This document shows, piece by piece, positions 10,501-22,049 of a stretch of DNA of 64,000 nucleotides. The stretch is from Theobroma cacao (taxonomy: Eukaryota; Streptophyta; Magnoliopsida; Malvales; Malvaceae). The translations under genes and the position numbers were made by a program. Within the stretch, counting starts at the first letter, position 1. Each line of letters opens with the position of its first letter. The stretch is taken from positions 39,225,820-39,289,819 of the forward strand of contig NC_030851.1 in the NCBI RefSeq assembly GCF_000208745.1. Reading direction: 5' to 3'. Below the pieces are notes generated by a model. That model saw only the letters and a list, made by a program, of their open reading frames with translations. It ran no database searches and was not told the origin of the DNA.

Positions 10501-13275
10501 AAATGTTATCATAAATTAACTTAGTCAAGTTTTTGGAAAAGTGCATGGAAACATCTTAATTCTACTAAATTTTCAAAGAAGATAAGAAAAATTCTTCTGT
10601 AATTGGGCATTTTTATGTTATGATATCAAAGAAGCCAATAATCATAGTGCAAATCATAGATTTTTTTTTTTGGCTCAGAACAACTCACAATTTGAAGTAT
10701 GCATACTATTATTCTAGAGCTCGATGACCACCTCAGTCACAAAGGAGGAAACACTATTGAGCTACAACATCAATGTCAAGACCTCAAGGGTTGAAGCACT
10801 TCAGAAACAAAAATGCTTACTACCAATAATTTGATCAATTATGATGAAAATATATAATCTTTTGAAGTAGGTTCTTATATATATATGTGTGTGTGTGTGC
10901 GCGCACGCGCACGTGTATTCTAACACTATTATAAACTTAAATTGTAACATCAAATTTTATCCTAGCTTGCTTCTAAACTTACATCAAAGAATTGAAATCC
11001 CATATTCTACTCTTAGGTGAATGATGTTTGATAGTAAATCAGTTGCCAAAAACTGTCAAAAACATACTTTTGACCGCTTTGATGTTTCAAAAACATGCAA
11101 GAGGGCAGGTGGGAGGGAAGAGAAATAAAAAAAGTTGAAAAAAAGAAAAGGAAAAGGGGGAAAAGAACCCAAATAATTAAATTTTATAAATTTATTTTTG
11201 TTTGTTCCCCAAGTTGACATGGATTATATGGTTAAAGCAAGGCTTAAATGCTACTTTCAACAAATAAGGATAGAATATCAGCTGTATCTTATCTTTCTCA
11301 TGAATGGTTGAAAGAAGAACGGGGAAAGAGAGATTATGAGAGGGGGGGCCTAAGAGGCTGCGCTAGCTAGTAAAACGACAAAATTTGCTGTAAGCTTTTA
11401 AAAGAATGCTGAACTATGGGGTTTAAATAGATACTTATCATTGCAACCATAAGAGAACAATGTGTTATATGTAGACAATGTATCATATCTACAGTTAAAG
11501 ATACTGTGCATTACTTCATTGATGTTCACATATATACAGTATATCTTTTGGTTAAAGGTTGGTCCATGCATGTTATAAATCTGCACCAAATTGTAAATCC
11601 TGAAAACTAAATGATAAGATAAGGTACCTGAAAGCAGCACTGCTTCAAATTTAGAAAAGGAAAAGAAACCATTTTCATTAGTTCAAATATCTATTAGGCT
11701 AAATCCAAGAAGAAAAATTCATGACAGTGCTTTTAGAAATTAGGAATGTACAAATTCACTATGATTGAAGATTTCCATTGTTATAAAACCTGTTGATTCA
11801 ACTGCAATTTGACCAAATTAATTAGGAATGCATAACTTTAATAGGGTTCAAGAAAATCAACTGAACACTTGAAATCAATACATTTGGGGCAAAGATTAAC
11901 TGTTTTTTTCTTTCGAAAAGGTGAAACGAATTTTAATTATTTTCTATATGAAAGCAAGTAAAGAAATTGCAACATATTTCAAGTGTTACAAGTATCAAAA
12001 CATATGGATAATTTAAAAAAATCGAAACAACAGGGGAGTGTATTACATAATTGCTGATGGTAAGGTTTAGAATGAAAGCTTTTTATTCTTTTCCTTTAAT
12101 TAAGAAAAATATCTCCAAAAGAAAATTTATAGATGTATCTAAAAACAGCAACAGCATGCTAGACCAAGCAGCAGACCAGCATAAAAAAAAACCATTAATG
12201 TTTGATCCTTTATTTCTTTTTGCATCTTGGGCTAAAAACGTTGACAGTGGCAGCTAGATTCCTCAGACGGGAGAAGTTAACCTATCTTATGGCCTCTAAA
12301 AGTTGAATTACAGGAAAGATTGACAGCTTCTGACTTGATTTGTCGCAATTATAGTTTGATGATTAAGTATCAGCTTTTAATTTTATTTAATTCATAAGCC
12401 ATAAGCCCTTCGCTTACACTATATCTTACTAATACATCCAGCCAACAAACATTTCCCATGGACCATAATTATCGTTTTCAAATGATCATTAAACTTTTTA
12501 CTATAACCCTTTGAGGGTAAAAGAAAAAGTTCAACATTTAAAGCCAGAAAGGCAGACTTTTTCCTATGAAACCTAATCTGAACTCATTAACGAGAAAATA
12601 AGTTCAATGATAGGAAAAAAAAATACAAACTACTGCTGATTTAACTCCCAATAATATTTATTTTTGATAATCAAACCAAAGTTTTCAGAAACAGTAATAT
12701 CTTAATGCAGCGGTTCATAAAATTTGCCAAATAAATCACAGATAAGTATGAAACAAATGTTGGAGCAATCAGAAAGAGACATTGAACAGAACCCAACACA
12801 TCTAACACATTCCAGATAACATATTCTGGTCTAAGAATCAAAAAGCAACTTAGATCCCCCAGATCAAGACAAGAGGCTTCTAAAGTTCCAAGAACAAGAA
12901 CAGCTACATCAAACATATCCATGAAAAAAGAAAAGATGTAGCACTAAACAGATTCAAACCCATCACTCAAATTCAACCAATCCAGCACAAGAAAAAACAA
13001 AATGAAGACAGAAGAAGCAAAGAAAGTAGATCACCCAGATTCAAATCTTTCAAAGCATGAAATAAACATAAAGAGCATTATTATAATTACCTAGAAGTGC
13101 TGCAAAACTCATAGAGCTTGCCACGGTTAGAGAAAATGATGAGCGCAACCTCAGCATCACAAAGAATTGAGAGCTCATAAGCCTTCTTTAGCAAACCATT
13201 CCTTCTCTTTGCAAATGTCACCTGTCGGTTTATCTTGTTCTCGATCCTCTTCAACTCCACTCTTCCTCTCCCCAT
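4566..13275 (-). CDS. SEP4: SEPALLATA4/AGL3-type MIKC MADS-box transcription factor, 8 exons
   Basis: A type II MADS-domain factor expected to act in the nucleus in floral MADS tetramers that set floral meristem and organ identity (the tomato RIN clade). Coding exons, in minus-strand order: 13275-13091, 7889-7811, 7487-7426, 7269-7170, 5537-5496, 5395-5354, 4901-4768, 4644-4566. The lengths (185, 79, 62, 100, 42, 42, 134, 79) are the classic MIKC pattern and give 240 residues; all introns are GT-AG. Exon 1 is the MADS domain ([20 protein letters not shown]). Exons 3-6 encode the K-box ([40 protein letters not shown]). The C-terminus has the SEP motifs EGFFEPLQ and a final [27 protein letters not shown] and NLRRKLEE fit SEP4/AGL3 better than SEP1, 2 or 3. 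The start ATG is the family start. No coding damage is seen, so the gene is probably functional. The SEP class is near certain; the SEP4 subclade is likely. Confidence 0.93.
5561..5743 (+). mobile_element. Short poly(A) retroposon (LINE tail or SINE) in SEP4 intron 4, with target duplication
   Basis: AAGAACACT at 5561-5569 recurs at 5735-5743, immediately after a run of A that starts near 5727. Between them lies about 160 bp of non-coding sequence ending in TTTTGGCTTAGC plus poly(A), oriented on the plus strand, antisense to the MADS gene. A 3' A-tail with a direct flanking duplication is the signature of LINE-mediated retroposition. No pol III A/B boxes were recognised, so a 5'-truncated LINE tail is as likely as a SINE. 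Confidence 0.7.
7651..7685. repeat. (TTC)n microsatellite in SEP4 intron 2
   Basis: Seven or so TTC units plus T runs. On the gene strand this is a GAA-rich purine tract about 130 bp from the exon 2 donor. Confidence 0.9.
8900..9537. repeat. Pair of direct palindromic repeats in SEP4 intron 1
   Basis: TGATCTAATTATT, a short spacer and AGATCACCA occur at 8900-8932 and again at 9504-9537 in the same orientation. Each copy is itself palindromic (TGATCTA at 8900-8906 against TAGATCA at 8923-8929). They bracket a very AT-rich 600-bp block that could be a small transposon, but no clean terminal inverted repeats or target duplication were seen. Confidence 0.5.
10876..10918. repeat. 43-bp perfectly alternating purine-pyrimidine tract (TA/TG/CG/CA)
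   Basis: (TA)n passes into (TG)n, then GCGCGCACGCGCACGTGTAT, with every base alternating pyrimidine and purine from 10876 to 10918. Such tracts, especially with CG and CA/TG steps, are the classic Z-DNA-prone sequence. The tract lies in SEP4 intron 1, about 2.2 kb downstream of exon 1. The CACGTG it contains also reads as a G-box core. Confidence 0.9.
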
Positions 13276-13858
13276 TACTACCTTTTTTTAATACTATTAA
13301 TTATACCAAAAACAGAAAAAAAAATAATATTATAATCTATATTTATCTCTTTTCTTTTTTGGAAAACTACAAAATCTATGGTGTTTTCAGAAACCCTTTT
13401 TTCTTCGTTTCTCTTCTCCCATCCTTGTTCTTTAGTGTAAGAAGCTGTTCCTCTTTTTATGAGTAGGTAATTCTTTAGCTATTAGGTTTTCAGTCCTGCT
13501 GAAACAAAAGACAAAGAGAAAAAAGAAAGAAAGAGAGAGAGAGTGTGGGAAAACAAAGTGGGGCACTAGCATTTATCTTCTTCCAGGGTTTTGCTAGCTT
13601 TGCTTAGATAAAGAATAAAAACTCCATCGTACAATCACCTGCTACAGTTGTTTCTATTTATTTCTTGCTCTGTTTTTCTCCTTGCAAGTTGCAATATATG
13701 GTCAAGCTTCTCTTCTTGGCCTCACTTTGTCTTTCCTTTGATATTTATAGAGATTTCCTGGTTATTATTAACATGATAATAAAATTATACTTGATCACAA
13801 AAACAACCTTTTTTTTTTCTACCATTTTCTTTTTCAATTTTAGACTGAGTTGACTCCC

Positions 13859-13866
13859 TGACGTCA
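13859..13866. promoter_or_regulatory. Palindromic bZIP-type site TGACGTCA upstream of SEP4
   Basis: A perfect TGACGTCA (C-box/CRE-like) about 585 bp upstream of the SEP4 ATG. Plant TGA-class bZIP factors bind TGACG motifs (established). Use of this particular site is inference. Confidence 0.35.
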
Positions 13867-15077
13867 ACATCAATCTTAACATTCCTGACTTTAAGTGTTT
13901 CTACGTGTCGAAACAACACCGTGGGAGCATTAGCACAGTGGCCCCCGTTTGGACATCGACTGACCATTGTATCCCTTTGAAGATGCTTCAATTACCAGAG
14001 CTTGCATTTGTTTGAAAGGGTTAAAGGGTGTAGGGGTTAGAGAGTAAACTCGAGTGGACAACCAGGAATCCGTTCTAAACTGGTCCTTGAGTGTATTAGG
14101 ACTTGCGGGAGGGATCACCAGATCATGTCAAAAGAGACAAAACCAAAAAAAATTAAAAAAAAAACTGGGAATTGCACAAAAAAGCAAGGTAGCCAATGGT
14201 GCTCATTGGCATGATCGTATCTGATCCACATTTTATCTATTCAATTATATCTCATGTTGTTTGTAATTATTTTTATAAAATTCATGTTTCAAGTTTTTTA
14301 ATATCAAAAAAATAAATAAAATATAAAAAATTACTAAATGTTAACTAAATTTCAAGACATCTAAAAAATATATTCTAAAGACAAGATTGTTAAAATTTCA
14401 GTTTACAAGTAAATTATGTTTATTGCATGAAATTTAATCCAATATCATATTACCTTATACTTTAAAATATCACATTATTAACTCACCATTTGATAGGTGT
14501 ATATATATATATAATTATCCGTATATAAATTCATAGTTCGATTAGCGGTTATATTAATAAAAGTTCAAGAATAAAACTATGATGTTTAAATTTTTCTTTT
14601 CTCAATAGCCGACATGATAATAATGAAATTTTAATTAATTCAAACTCGTCGTATCCAATTTCATTCAATTATTGATTTGTTGATTAATTTATTTAATTTG
14701 TATATTGATTTCTTTTTAAATGTGATTAATTAAATCGTAATGTTGTGTATTTAATTTAAGTATAATACCGTTATCATATTATAATTTTTACTTGTAAATA
14801 TAATTTTATAAAAAAAATTCAGTCAATCCTAAAATGTCAATAATAATAAGAAAAGTTAATGGTCACAACACAAGCTACCCATGGGCAAAACCTAAGAGCT
14901 AGTAGCTTGACCAAGCTACATAAAAAACCAAAACACCTAGCTGAAACAAGCTACTAGCTAACAAGAAAAACAGAGCATCAAAGACGACCAAGATAAATAC
15001 ACAAAAAAGAATCCCAAAATTTATAAACATCCCAAAGGAATCAGCACCAGGCTAGGCAATATAGCATTTCTTTTTTT

Positions 15078-15080
<3 letters not shown>

Positions 15081-15119
<39 letters not shown>
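15081..15119. repeat. Compound (CT)10(AT)n microsatellite
   Basis: A run of T followed by ten CT units, then AT units to about 15119. Likely length-variable. Confidence 0.95.
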
Positions 15120-17043
15120 AACAAAAAATGAAATATTTGAACAAAATTTGAGGACGATAGGTGTAATTTATTCCCGCCTTTAAAAGATATAGAATTTTTA
15201 TTTTACCAAAAAAAAAGAAAAATAATTTTTTTCCTAATTGCTTGAATAATCTCAATCTATGTAGTTTTATGGTAAATTGGTAGGCAATTACTATTTAGCG
15301 TGTGATGTAGCATGGATGACTTTTATGACATGGTGAATTTCTTTTTATTTTTTCTATGGTGTAGGAAAAGGAATTTAAGCAACCCCACGTTATGTAAGGC
15401 AACTAATGAATAATGAGTGATGACAGAAAAAAAAAAAACCTAAATCCACCAAATTAAATCATTAATTATATACAGTGACGAAACCAGCTGGTGATGACAA
15501 ACGTAGCAGTCGTCATTTTTCAATTTTTAATTTTTTATTATTATATGTATAAATTGTGAAATATATAAATTCATAATCTTATATGATAACTCTTCAACCA
15601 CATCTTAGTAAAATTCTGACTCTATCACTTATTCCAATCTTACTTAAATAAAAATGAGATGTGATGCATAGAAATATAAGCAAACTTTCACCCCAGCTAT
15701 AGCTAGCGGTTATATTTCCATAAGATATCTAAAAATTGTATCGTCGATTATTTAATTTTTTTTATTTTTTATTTTAAATTATTTTTATTTTATTTTTTAC
15801 TTTTTTTAATATAAAATTGCATTAAAAATGGATTTTTTAAAAAAATCAAAATCTAACCCTTTTTTAAAAAAAATCATGAAAATAATAAAAAAAATAAAAT
15901 AATACCTGATGCAAATTCCAAAGACAATCACCCAAAAAGAAAAAGAAAAGGTTCCTCTTAACAATTACAGTGTCTAACGTTTGTAAAGGTACGTCAAGTT
16001 AGGCCATAATCGAAGATGCTTCATGCTCGTTGGCCAACTGCCATACATGCATCCCAGTGCCTCTCTGCCTACAGTTCCAAAATCTTACTAGGATCTTATC
16101 CATATGATACGATCGTGATGAATTGCTTTGCAAACCAAACTCGTCTCTAGATTTCTTTGGCCAAGATGTTTCTCAGCCCAATCTTAAGCATATAGTTCTT
16201 CTTTTGTTTTTTTTTTGCATATATTCTCCTTATGATATCCGGATGTGGAGAGTCTGAATTCAATTAAATCGTGTTTGATTGATGATTATATTATTTACTG
16301 TAATATATAAAAATATGGAGGACATCGAAAATACTAAAATGACGAATCAGGGCGGTCCCCCAAGATTTGCCAAAACCACCCGGACAGATTTCGCCCATTG
16401 AACGCTGCACAAGGACAGGGGGACTTGCATTTTGATAGGAAGATCATGGCATCAGCCTTTTCTTTTGGGTAGCAGAGGTGATAATGGAAGTCACAACCTG
16501 TCTCTAGTCAATACCCACGACGCAAAAGAGAAAAAGGAAAGAAAGTTGAACCCAAAATAATAATAATAACAACAATAGTTCAAAATAATGTCATCAGGAA
16601 GATTCCCCTATGGACACCTCAACAGGAAAGATGGGGTTATCACAGCTTCAAAGAAATATATACCCAACGTTGAACTGGAAAAACGAAAAGCATGCAGGTC
16701 ATAATCAAAGGAGACAGCCGTACACGGTCCCAGAAAACGTGTCGAGCTCTGGGAGCTCAGTACTCTCGATCGAACTTCTCATTTTTCCTTCATGGGTTCT
16801 GGGCTCGCTTTACAGGGCAGGAATCGACACAACTGTTTTCACAACTTTCACTCCTGTCAGTACATGCACGTGTCGACTCCTCATGTATGATCCCAGCTTA
16901 GGTTCATGACATTCTTTTTCGTTCTTTTCTTTTTTCATTTATTTTTTTAACAATATTGCTAAGTATAGGAAAAAAAATTACATTACCAATCACGATACAA
17001 TTGTTGGAAATATATGTATATAGAGGTGTGCAAATACAAATCA

Positions 17044-17532
17044 AACTGAATTAAAATGAGTTCAATTTTTTCGATTCAGTTAATTTGATTTTTCAATAAG
17101 TTTGATTATTAGAGTTAATTCGGTTTAGTTTTAGTTAGAAAAATTTATAATCGAACTTTAATAAGGGTATAATAAGATTTCTGTATGAAAACTAAATCAA
17201 AAATTGTTAGTTGTTATTTTTATTCATATTTTTTAATTATTTGTTATTGTTTGTATGAGTATCCATCTTATTTATTATAATTTTTCATCATCATTTTTAA
17301 TATTTTATAGTATTGATTTATAAAAAAAATATAGCATAAATAAATATATACAAACAAAAAAAAAAATTTCACAAGTTCTGTTTTCAGAAATTGAACAAAA
17401 CTAACCGAATTAATTCAGTTTTTATTAATTTGATTATTTATTAAATTCGTTCAGTTTCGATTATTTTTAAATATAAGTTTGATTAATTCGGTTATTGGAT
17501 ATCCAAAACCGAACTAAGTATTTGCTTTACCT
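17044..17532. mobile_element. Small non-autonomous element with imperfect terminal inverted repeats
   Basis: The left end AGGTGTGCAAATAC (from 17044) is matched by an inverted right end GTATTTGCTTTACCT (to 17532). Internally it has repeated CGATT/AATCG and TTCGGTT/AACCGAA words in both orientations, as in common plant hAT-type MITEs that start GGTGTGCAAA. No clear target duplication was found and it has no coding capacity. Confidence 0.55.
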
Positions 17533-18821
17533 TACATTTATTTGTTGTTGATTAATCAAATGCTTACATATAAAATATATTAATTATTTATTATGTTCTT
17601 AAAAGAAAATACACTATTAACATGTTGTTTTAAAGAAACGAGTGTACAATTTAATTTTTCTAACATAACCTAACCTTTTCATTGTTACATAAATTTATTT
17701 TCCTTTGTTCTTCCTCGGAAATTTACTAGTTTGGGATAAACAATTGAATACCTTCCTCACTTCTAGATTTGAGGTAGGGATAAAATAGTAAAGGAAGAAA
17801 GTTGAAAAAAAAATTATTTATTTTTATTTTTTTCCAATAGTTTTTGTAACACATTCTATAGGTATAAGCATGGCCAGCATGGCCAGCCTTAGCATAAAGC
17901 CACTAAAGCCCTTGTTTTAGGTCTTACAATTTTATAAGCCCCATAATTTTATATAATATAATTAATTATATTAAATATATATAAAAATTAAAATAATTAA
18001 TATAATATTTTTTAAATTAAGTATCTATTATATATTTATTTTCTCTCACTTCCTACCTCTTATTAATTCTCAACTATTTATCTCACTTCCTTACTTATGT
18101 AAAAGTCAAAATAATTAATAAAATTACATATTCTCTTACTTTCTCAATTATGTGCCTAATAAATTTATATTTTCTATCATTTTCCAATTCCCATAATGCC
18201 AATAATTCTCCATGAACGTAACATGTTTTTAATGATTTCCAACTAACTGTAATTTTTTTTACTTTCAATAAAAAGAGTCTCATTTAAATATTTAAGCGCT
18301 TTAGACCTTTAAAAGTATTGAGTTGGCCTTGAGTCTAAGTACCACTAACTTATCTAGCTAGCTAATAACCTTACGAATTTAAATCTAAGTTTTTTTTTTC
18401 CTCGACTTAAATCTAAGTTGTTAATACTGAGTTATCTTTGATGAGTTGTCTTTTCAGGATCATACATCACTATTGTAATTATAATCATGGCCCAAATTAA
18501 TTAAGGCCACATAATCTATACCAACACACAATGTAAGTCTACACCAAGTTAGTACATAATTCTTATATAAACATATAATTTACATAGATTAATCTCATTG
18601 CTAACATCGGCAAAAAATAGTATGTGTTTATAATTGAGCTTTTAATTTCTAATGATTCGTATTTTAAATCATAATTATGCATGTTATAAGGGAATTAATT
18701 ACATAAAAATTCGAATAATAATTTTTTTATAAACATAAAATGCTATATCAATCTTTCTTAACCCAAATGAATGTTAATTGGTCCCTTTCAAATTGTGAAT
18801 CTCGGCTCTATATGAGTGAGA

Positions 18822-19020
18822 ATATTTGACTGGAGATTTGGAGTAGAAAGGTCTTGATTTAAACACAAGGCATTGCAAAAATATCCCTTTCTTCTGAAGG
18901 CAACCTAAGCCTTTGGTATGAAGTAGGATTGCCTTCGATCTTTAATGATGAAGGCGATGTGCAATAAAGCTAATTAATTAACTACCACAAATAAATATGC
19001 CTGAAACTAAGGCCCCTCGC
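18822..19020. repeat. Tandem duplication, copy 1 (about 200 bp)
   Basis: From ATATTTGACTGGAGATTTGG to AAACTAAGGCCCCTCG. The second copy lies at 19043-19068 plus about 19666-19820 and is split by an AT-rich insertion. Shared blocks include GGCATTGCAAAAA, ATCCCTTTCTT and CAATAAAGCTAA. Confidence 0.8.
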
Positions 19021-19042
19021 CAAGAACATCTATGGTTTTGGT

Positions 19043-19820
19043 ATATTTGACTAGAGATTTGGAGTAGGACTGAGTAAAAGTCGGTTAAAATTGACTTAAC
19101 CAATAAAAATAGATTAATTTGGTTAAGGGGTTAGCTAAATCGATTAAGTCAAATCAGTTCGGATAAAAAAATTTTTGATCAATTAATCAAATTAATCAAG
19201 TGTGTCAAACTATCACTCACCAATCACCATCTTGGGGATTAATTAATCAAGCACCCTTTAGCTCTTAAGTCTTAAATTTCAATTACATAATTAATTAATC
19301 ACATAATTTGTAATATGAACTTTATATTATAAAATATAAACCCTTAAGTTCTTTTAGATCCCTCCTCTCCTAATCTAATTTATTAGTGATATCAAAGCAA
19401 TTTTTTTATTTTTTCCCAAAATAAGCTTACATTAATCATAAAACAAATATAATGCTAATAATTTCTCAAAATAATCAATTAAGTGGATTGAAAAGTTAAA
19501 AATTTTAAAAGGTAAAAAAAAATCAGTTAAATCTGTTAAAATCAAATTAACCTACTAAAATCAATTAATCAATTAATTCGATTAATATTTATATAAAAAT
19601 CGATTAAATCAAACAATAATTTTTTTTGATCGATTTAACAGAATTAATCGATTGTTTTTGATTGCTGGATTTAAACGAGAGGCATTGCAAAAAGATCCCT
19701 TTCTTGTGAAGGCAACGTAAGCATTTTGTCAAAAGCAGGATTACCTTCTATCTTTAATGTTGAATGTGACCCAATAAAGCTAAATATACACATGATTATT
19801 CTTCAAACTAAGGTTCCTCG
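19043..19820. repeat. Tandem duplication, copy 2, interrupted by a 600-bp insertion
   Basis: The copy starts with ATATTTGACTAGAGATTTGG (19043), breaks at about 19068, and resumes at about 19666 with GGATTTAAACGAGAGGCATT, continuing to 19820. The interruption (19069-19665) is absent from copy 1. A (TG)n run follows at about 19823-19838. Confidence 0.75.
19069..19665. mobile_element. AT-rich insertion inside duplicated copy 2
   Basis: About 600 bp, rich in TCGATTAA, AATCAATTAATC and related words in both orientations, with no open frame of note. It is recognised as an insertion because the sequence on either side is contiguous in copy 1. Inverted GGTTAA/AATTAACC-type words suggest a MITE. The target duplication is not clear. 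Confidence 0.55.
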
Positions 19821-20197
19821 TGGGTGTGTGTGTGTGTGTATGTATAGGAAACAAATTTGTGGTTATATATGGTCAAGGGATACTCTTCTTTTTCCCCCAA
19901 AAGAACCAAAGCGTAAAGCTTATCTCATGTAATGATGGACACCCTAATCAGGAAACCTTTGAAACATTGTTATTATTATTTTTTTTAAAGCAAGATGTAT
20001 AGATATTTCAACCTTGAAACATTGTTCTTATTCACCAAACATAAAAACTTAGATCTTAAATTTCTGATAAAAAAAATCCCCAGAGGAATATGTCTATTTT
20101 CACCACATACATCAGTGGAAAAAGGAATTGAAAGCAAACGTTGGATCTTGAGAGAGGATGCTGTTAGTCTTAATGGCAACAATAAGTCTTTTCCCTA

Positions 20198-20228
20198 CCC
20201 CCCCCCCCCCCCCCCTTTTTTTTTTTTT
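20198..20228. repeat. Poly-C (18) followed by poly-T (13)
   Basis: Eighteen consecutive C then thirteen T. The G-rich complementary strand could form quadruplex structures. Homopolymer length here may also be an assembly or sequencing uncertainty. Confidence 0.9.
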
Positions 20229-22020
20229 GGGTTTTGTTTTTTTTTTTGGGTTTTGTTTAACTTTTCATGTACCCACATGTTCTTTGAGATTTTGAATGCA
20301 TGTCAAAAAAAGAACCCCAAAAAGGATTGGATATGGGAAGTTTAGAACTCTTGGGATTCCTCCTATGGGTAGGGGGACAACAGTGGCTTTGCTGGATTTT
20401 TTCAATTCCCTTCTCCTTATTCTTGCCAGGGAGGGAGAGATCCAAAACAATGGCATACCAACCAAACCTATCATCAAATCAAACCATGCTTTTAAAGCAT
20501 ATTAGGCTGATTTTATAGGGTCTGCGTTCAAAACTTTATATAGTGCAGAAGTGGCTGGCCCCTACGCACTATGCCTCGAACTAAGCTACCTTATGAAGTT
20601 TTGAATTTCCCTTGTCCACAACGAGAGGTTTAAAATTTTGTATGAAAGGTGGTTAAAACGTAATCATATAACATTATAAATTAGGTCAATGATTTAATAT
20701 GAAATAAAAAATAATTACTTTTAAAATTAAATTAAATTATAACATAAATTTAAGAGTGACGACCACCATCTCCGACACCACTTTTGATCTGCCCCTAACT
20801 GTCCAAATTTTGACAGCTAGATTTTATGTCATCAAATTGATGAGTACAGTTTGCTTTAACACATCAAGCATAAGGTTGAAAACCAATAAGAAAAACTTTC
20901 TGACTGTGTGCATCTAAAGGGAAAAGAAAAAGGTGTTTTTAAACCATGCTTGAATAACTTCCTGAAAAGTTCTTAAACATAACAAAGTTGATCAAGCCAA
21001 AGTTATTGGAGAGAGTGAGGATGGTATAATTGAGGGGAATTTTGCATGTTCTCCAATATTTTCAACTTTGTATTTCAATGTGTAAATTCTTTTCTTATAC
21101 TACCCATGCATAATTTCGTAGTAAAGGAAATATCCGTAAAATCTTATCTTATATTATTACGAATTCATTGATGTAACTTATCCTCAAATATTTTTTGTAG
21201 TAAACTAAGTCTAGAGTGCTTCTAACTATATTATTATCTTGTTAGATGATTAAAAGAAAATTTTAAGCATTTTGTTTTTGCATCGTATGGAAACAAATGC
21301 CCTTTTTTTCCTTGCTGAGAAAAAAGGTGAACACGTACTAGGATTTTTCCCACAAGAAATGACTCCTAATCATTGACCCTTCTCCACTCCGTTTTTGGCA
21401 TATTCTCCCCTTTTAAATCCAAGTGGAGTTGATGTGATGTGTTGAACCCAAGGAGAGAGCCCATGTACTTAAACCATGATATCTAGTTTGGGCTCTATTT
21501 CAATGCACAAACAACTTAATTAGAGCCCAAGAATATTTTTTGCTTGGGAAGGTGACAAATATTAAGCTTGATGTAGATAAAAACAAGTTTTGACAATTAA
21601 TTCAAATATTATTTATATTGAATACAATAATTGATAGTTATTTTGATGAATTTTAATATATTAAAAAAATTTTATTTAATATAATAATTTTAAAGAGTAT
21701 TCTTACTACATGGACCAGAATAAGTTAATTTTTTTTTTGTCTCTTTTGCACTCATTTTCCTATCAATCGAAAATGAGGCTAAAATTTTCCAAAAAAGGGA
21801 AAAAGAAAAGGTTAAACAACTTTAGGCTTGAAATTTCACGTTCATTTCTTTTTCATCTTTTTAGCAGATGTCCATGTCAAATAAGATGGATACCAAGAAC
21901 TCGCTTCTTTGTCATTCTGATAACATATATAAAAATAATACATATATAAATAAAAATCATTAAATTGGTTAATTCAATCAATAATCCGTAATCGATTTGA
22001 AATTCAACTCTCCAACACAA

Positions 22021-22049
22021 TTTTTTTTTTTTGGGGGGGGGGGGTGGGG
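22021..22049. repeat. Poly-T (12) followed by poly-G (12) and TGGGG
   Basis: Twelve T, twelve G, T, four G. Like the run at 20198, but with the G block on the plus strand. Confidence 0.9.

Larger units (their letters stand above)
7890..13090 (-). other. SEP4 first intron (5.2 kb)
   Basis: The intron runs from the donor GTAATT after the MADS exon to an AAGCAG acceptor before exon 2. Long first introns in MIKC genes often carry regulatory elements (family knowledge). Visible contents are an AT-rich block (8640-9560) with a repeated palindromic motif, pyrimidine-rich DNA (9650-9770), and a 43-bp alternating purine-pyrimidine tract (10876-10918). No nested gene is supported. Confidence 0.85.
13276..18821. 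other. Intergenic: SEP4 upstream region
   Basis: The first few hundred bases upstream of the SEP4 ATG are CT/GA-rich (GA run near 13525-13545) and probably include promoter and leader. The rest is AT-rich and non-coding. It holds a CT/AT microsatellite (15081-15119), a small terminal-inverted-repeat element (17044-17532), a less AT-rich patch at 16330-16900 with a CACGTG at 16867-16872, and a CGTCA-type site near 13859. An open stretch at 16610-16909 does not look like a protein family and begins without ATG. Confidence 0.6.

Noticed and set aside
16610..16909. 99-residue frame in the SEP4 upstream region
   Set aside because: No ATG start, no similarity to a known family, and an overlapping second frame is equally open.
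21789..21798. Perfect CArG sequence CCAAAAAAGG
   Set aside because: Far from any gene start (over 8 kb from SEP4, 13 kb from BG1-like) and an A-run version expected by chance in this composition.
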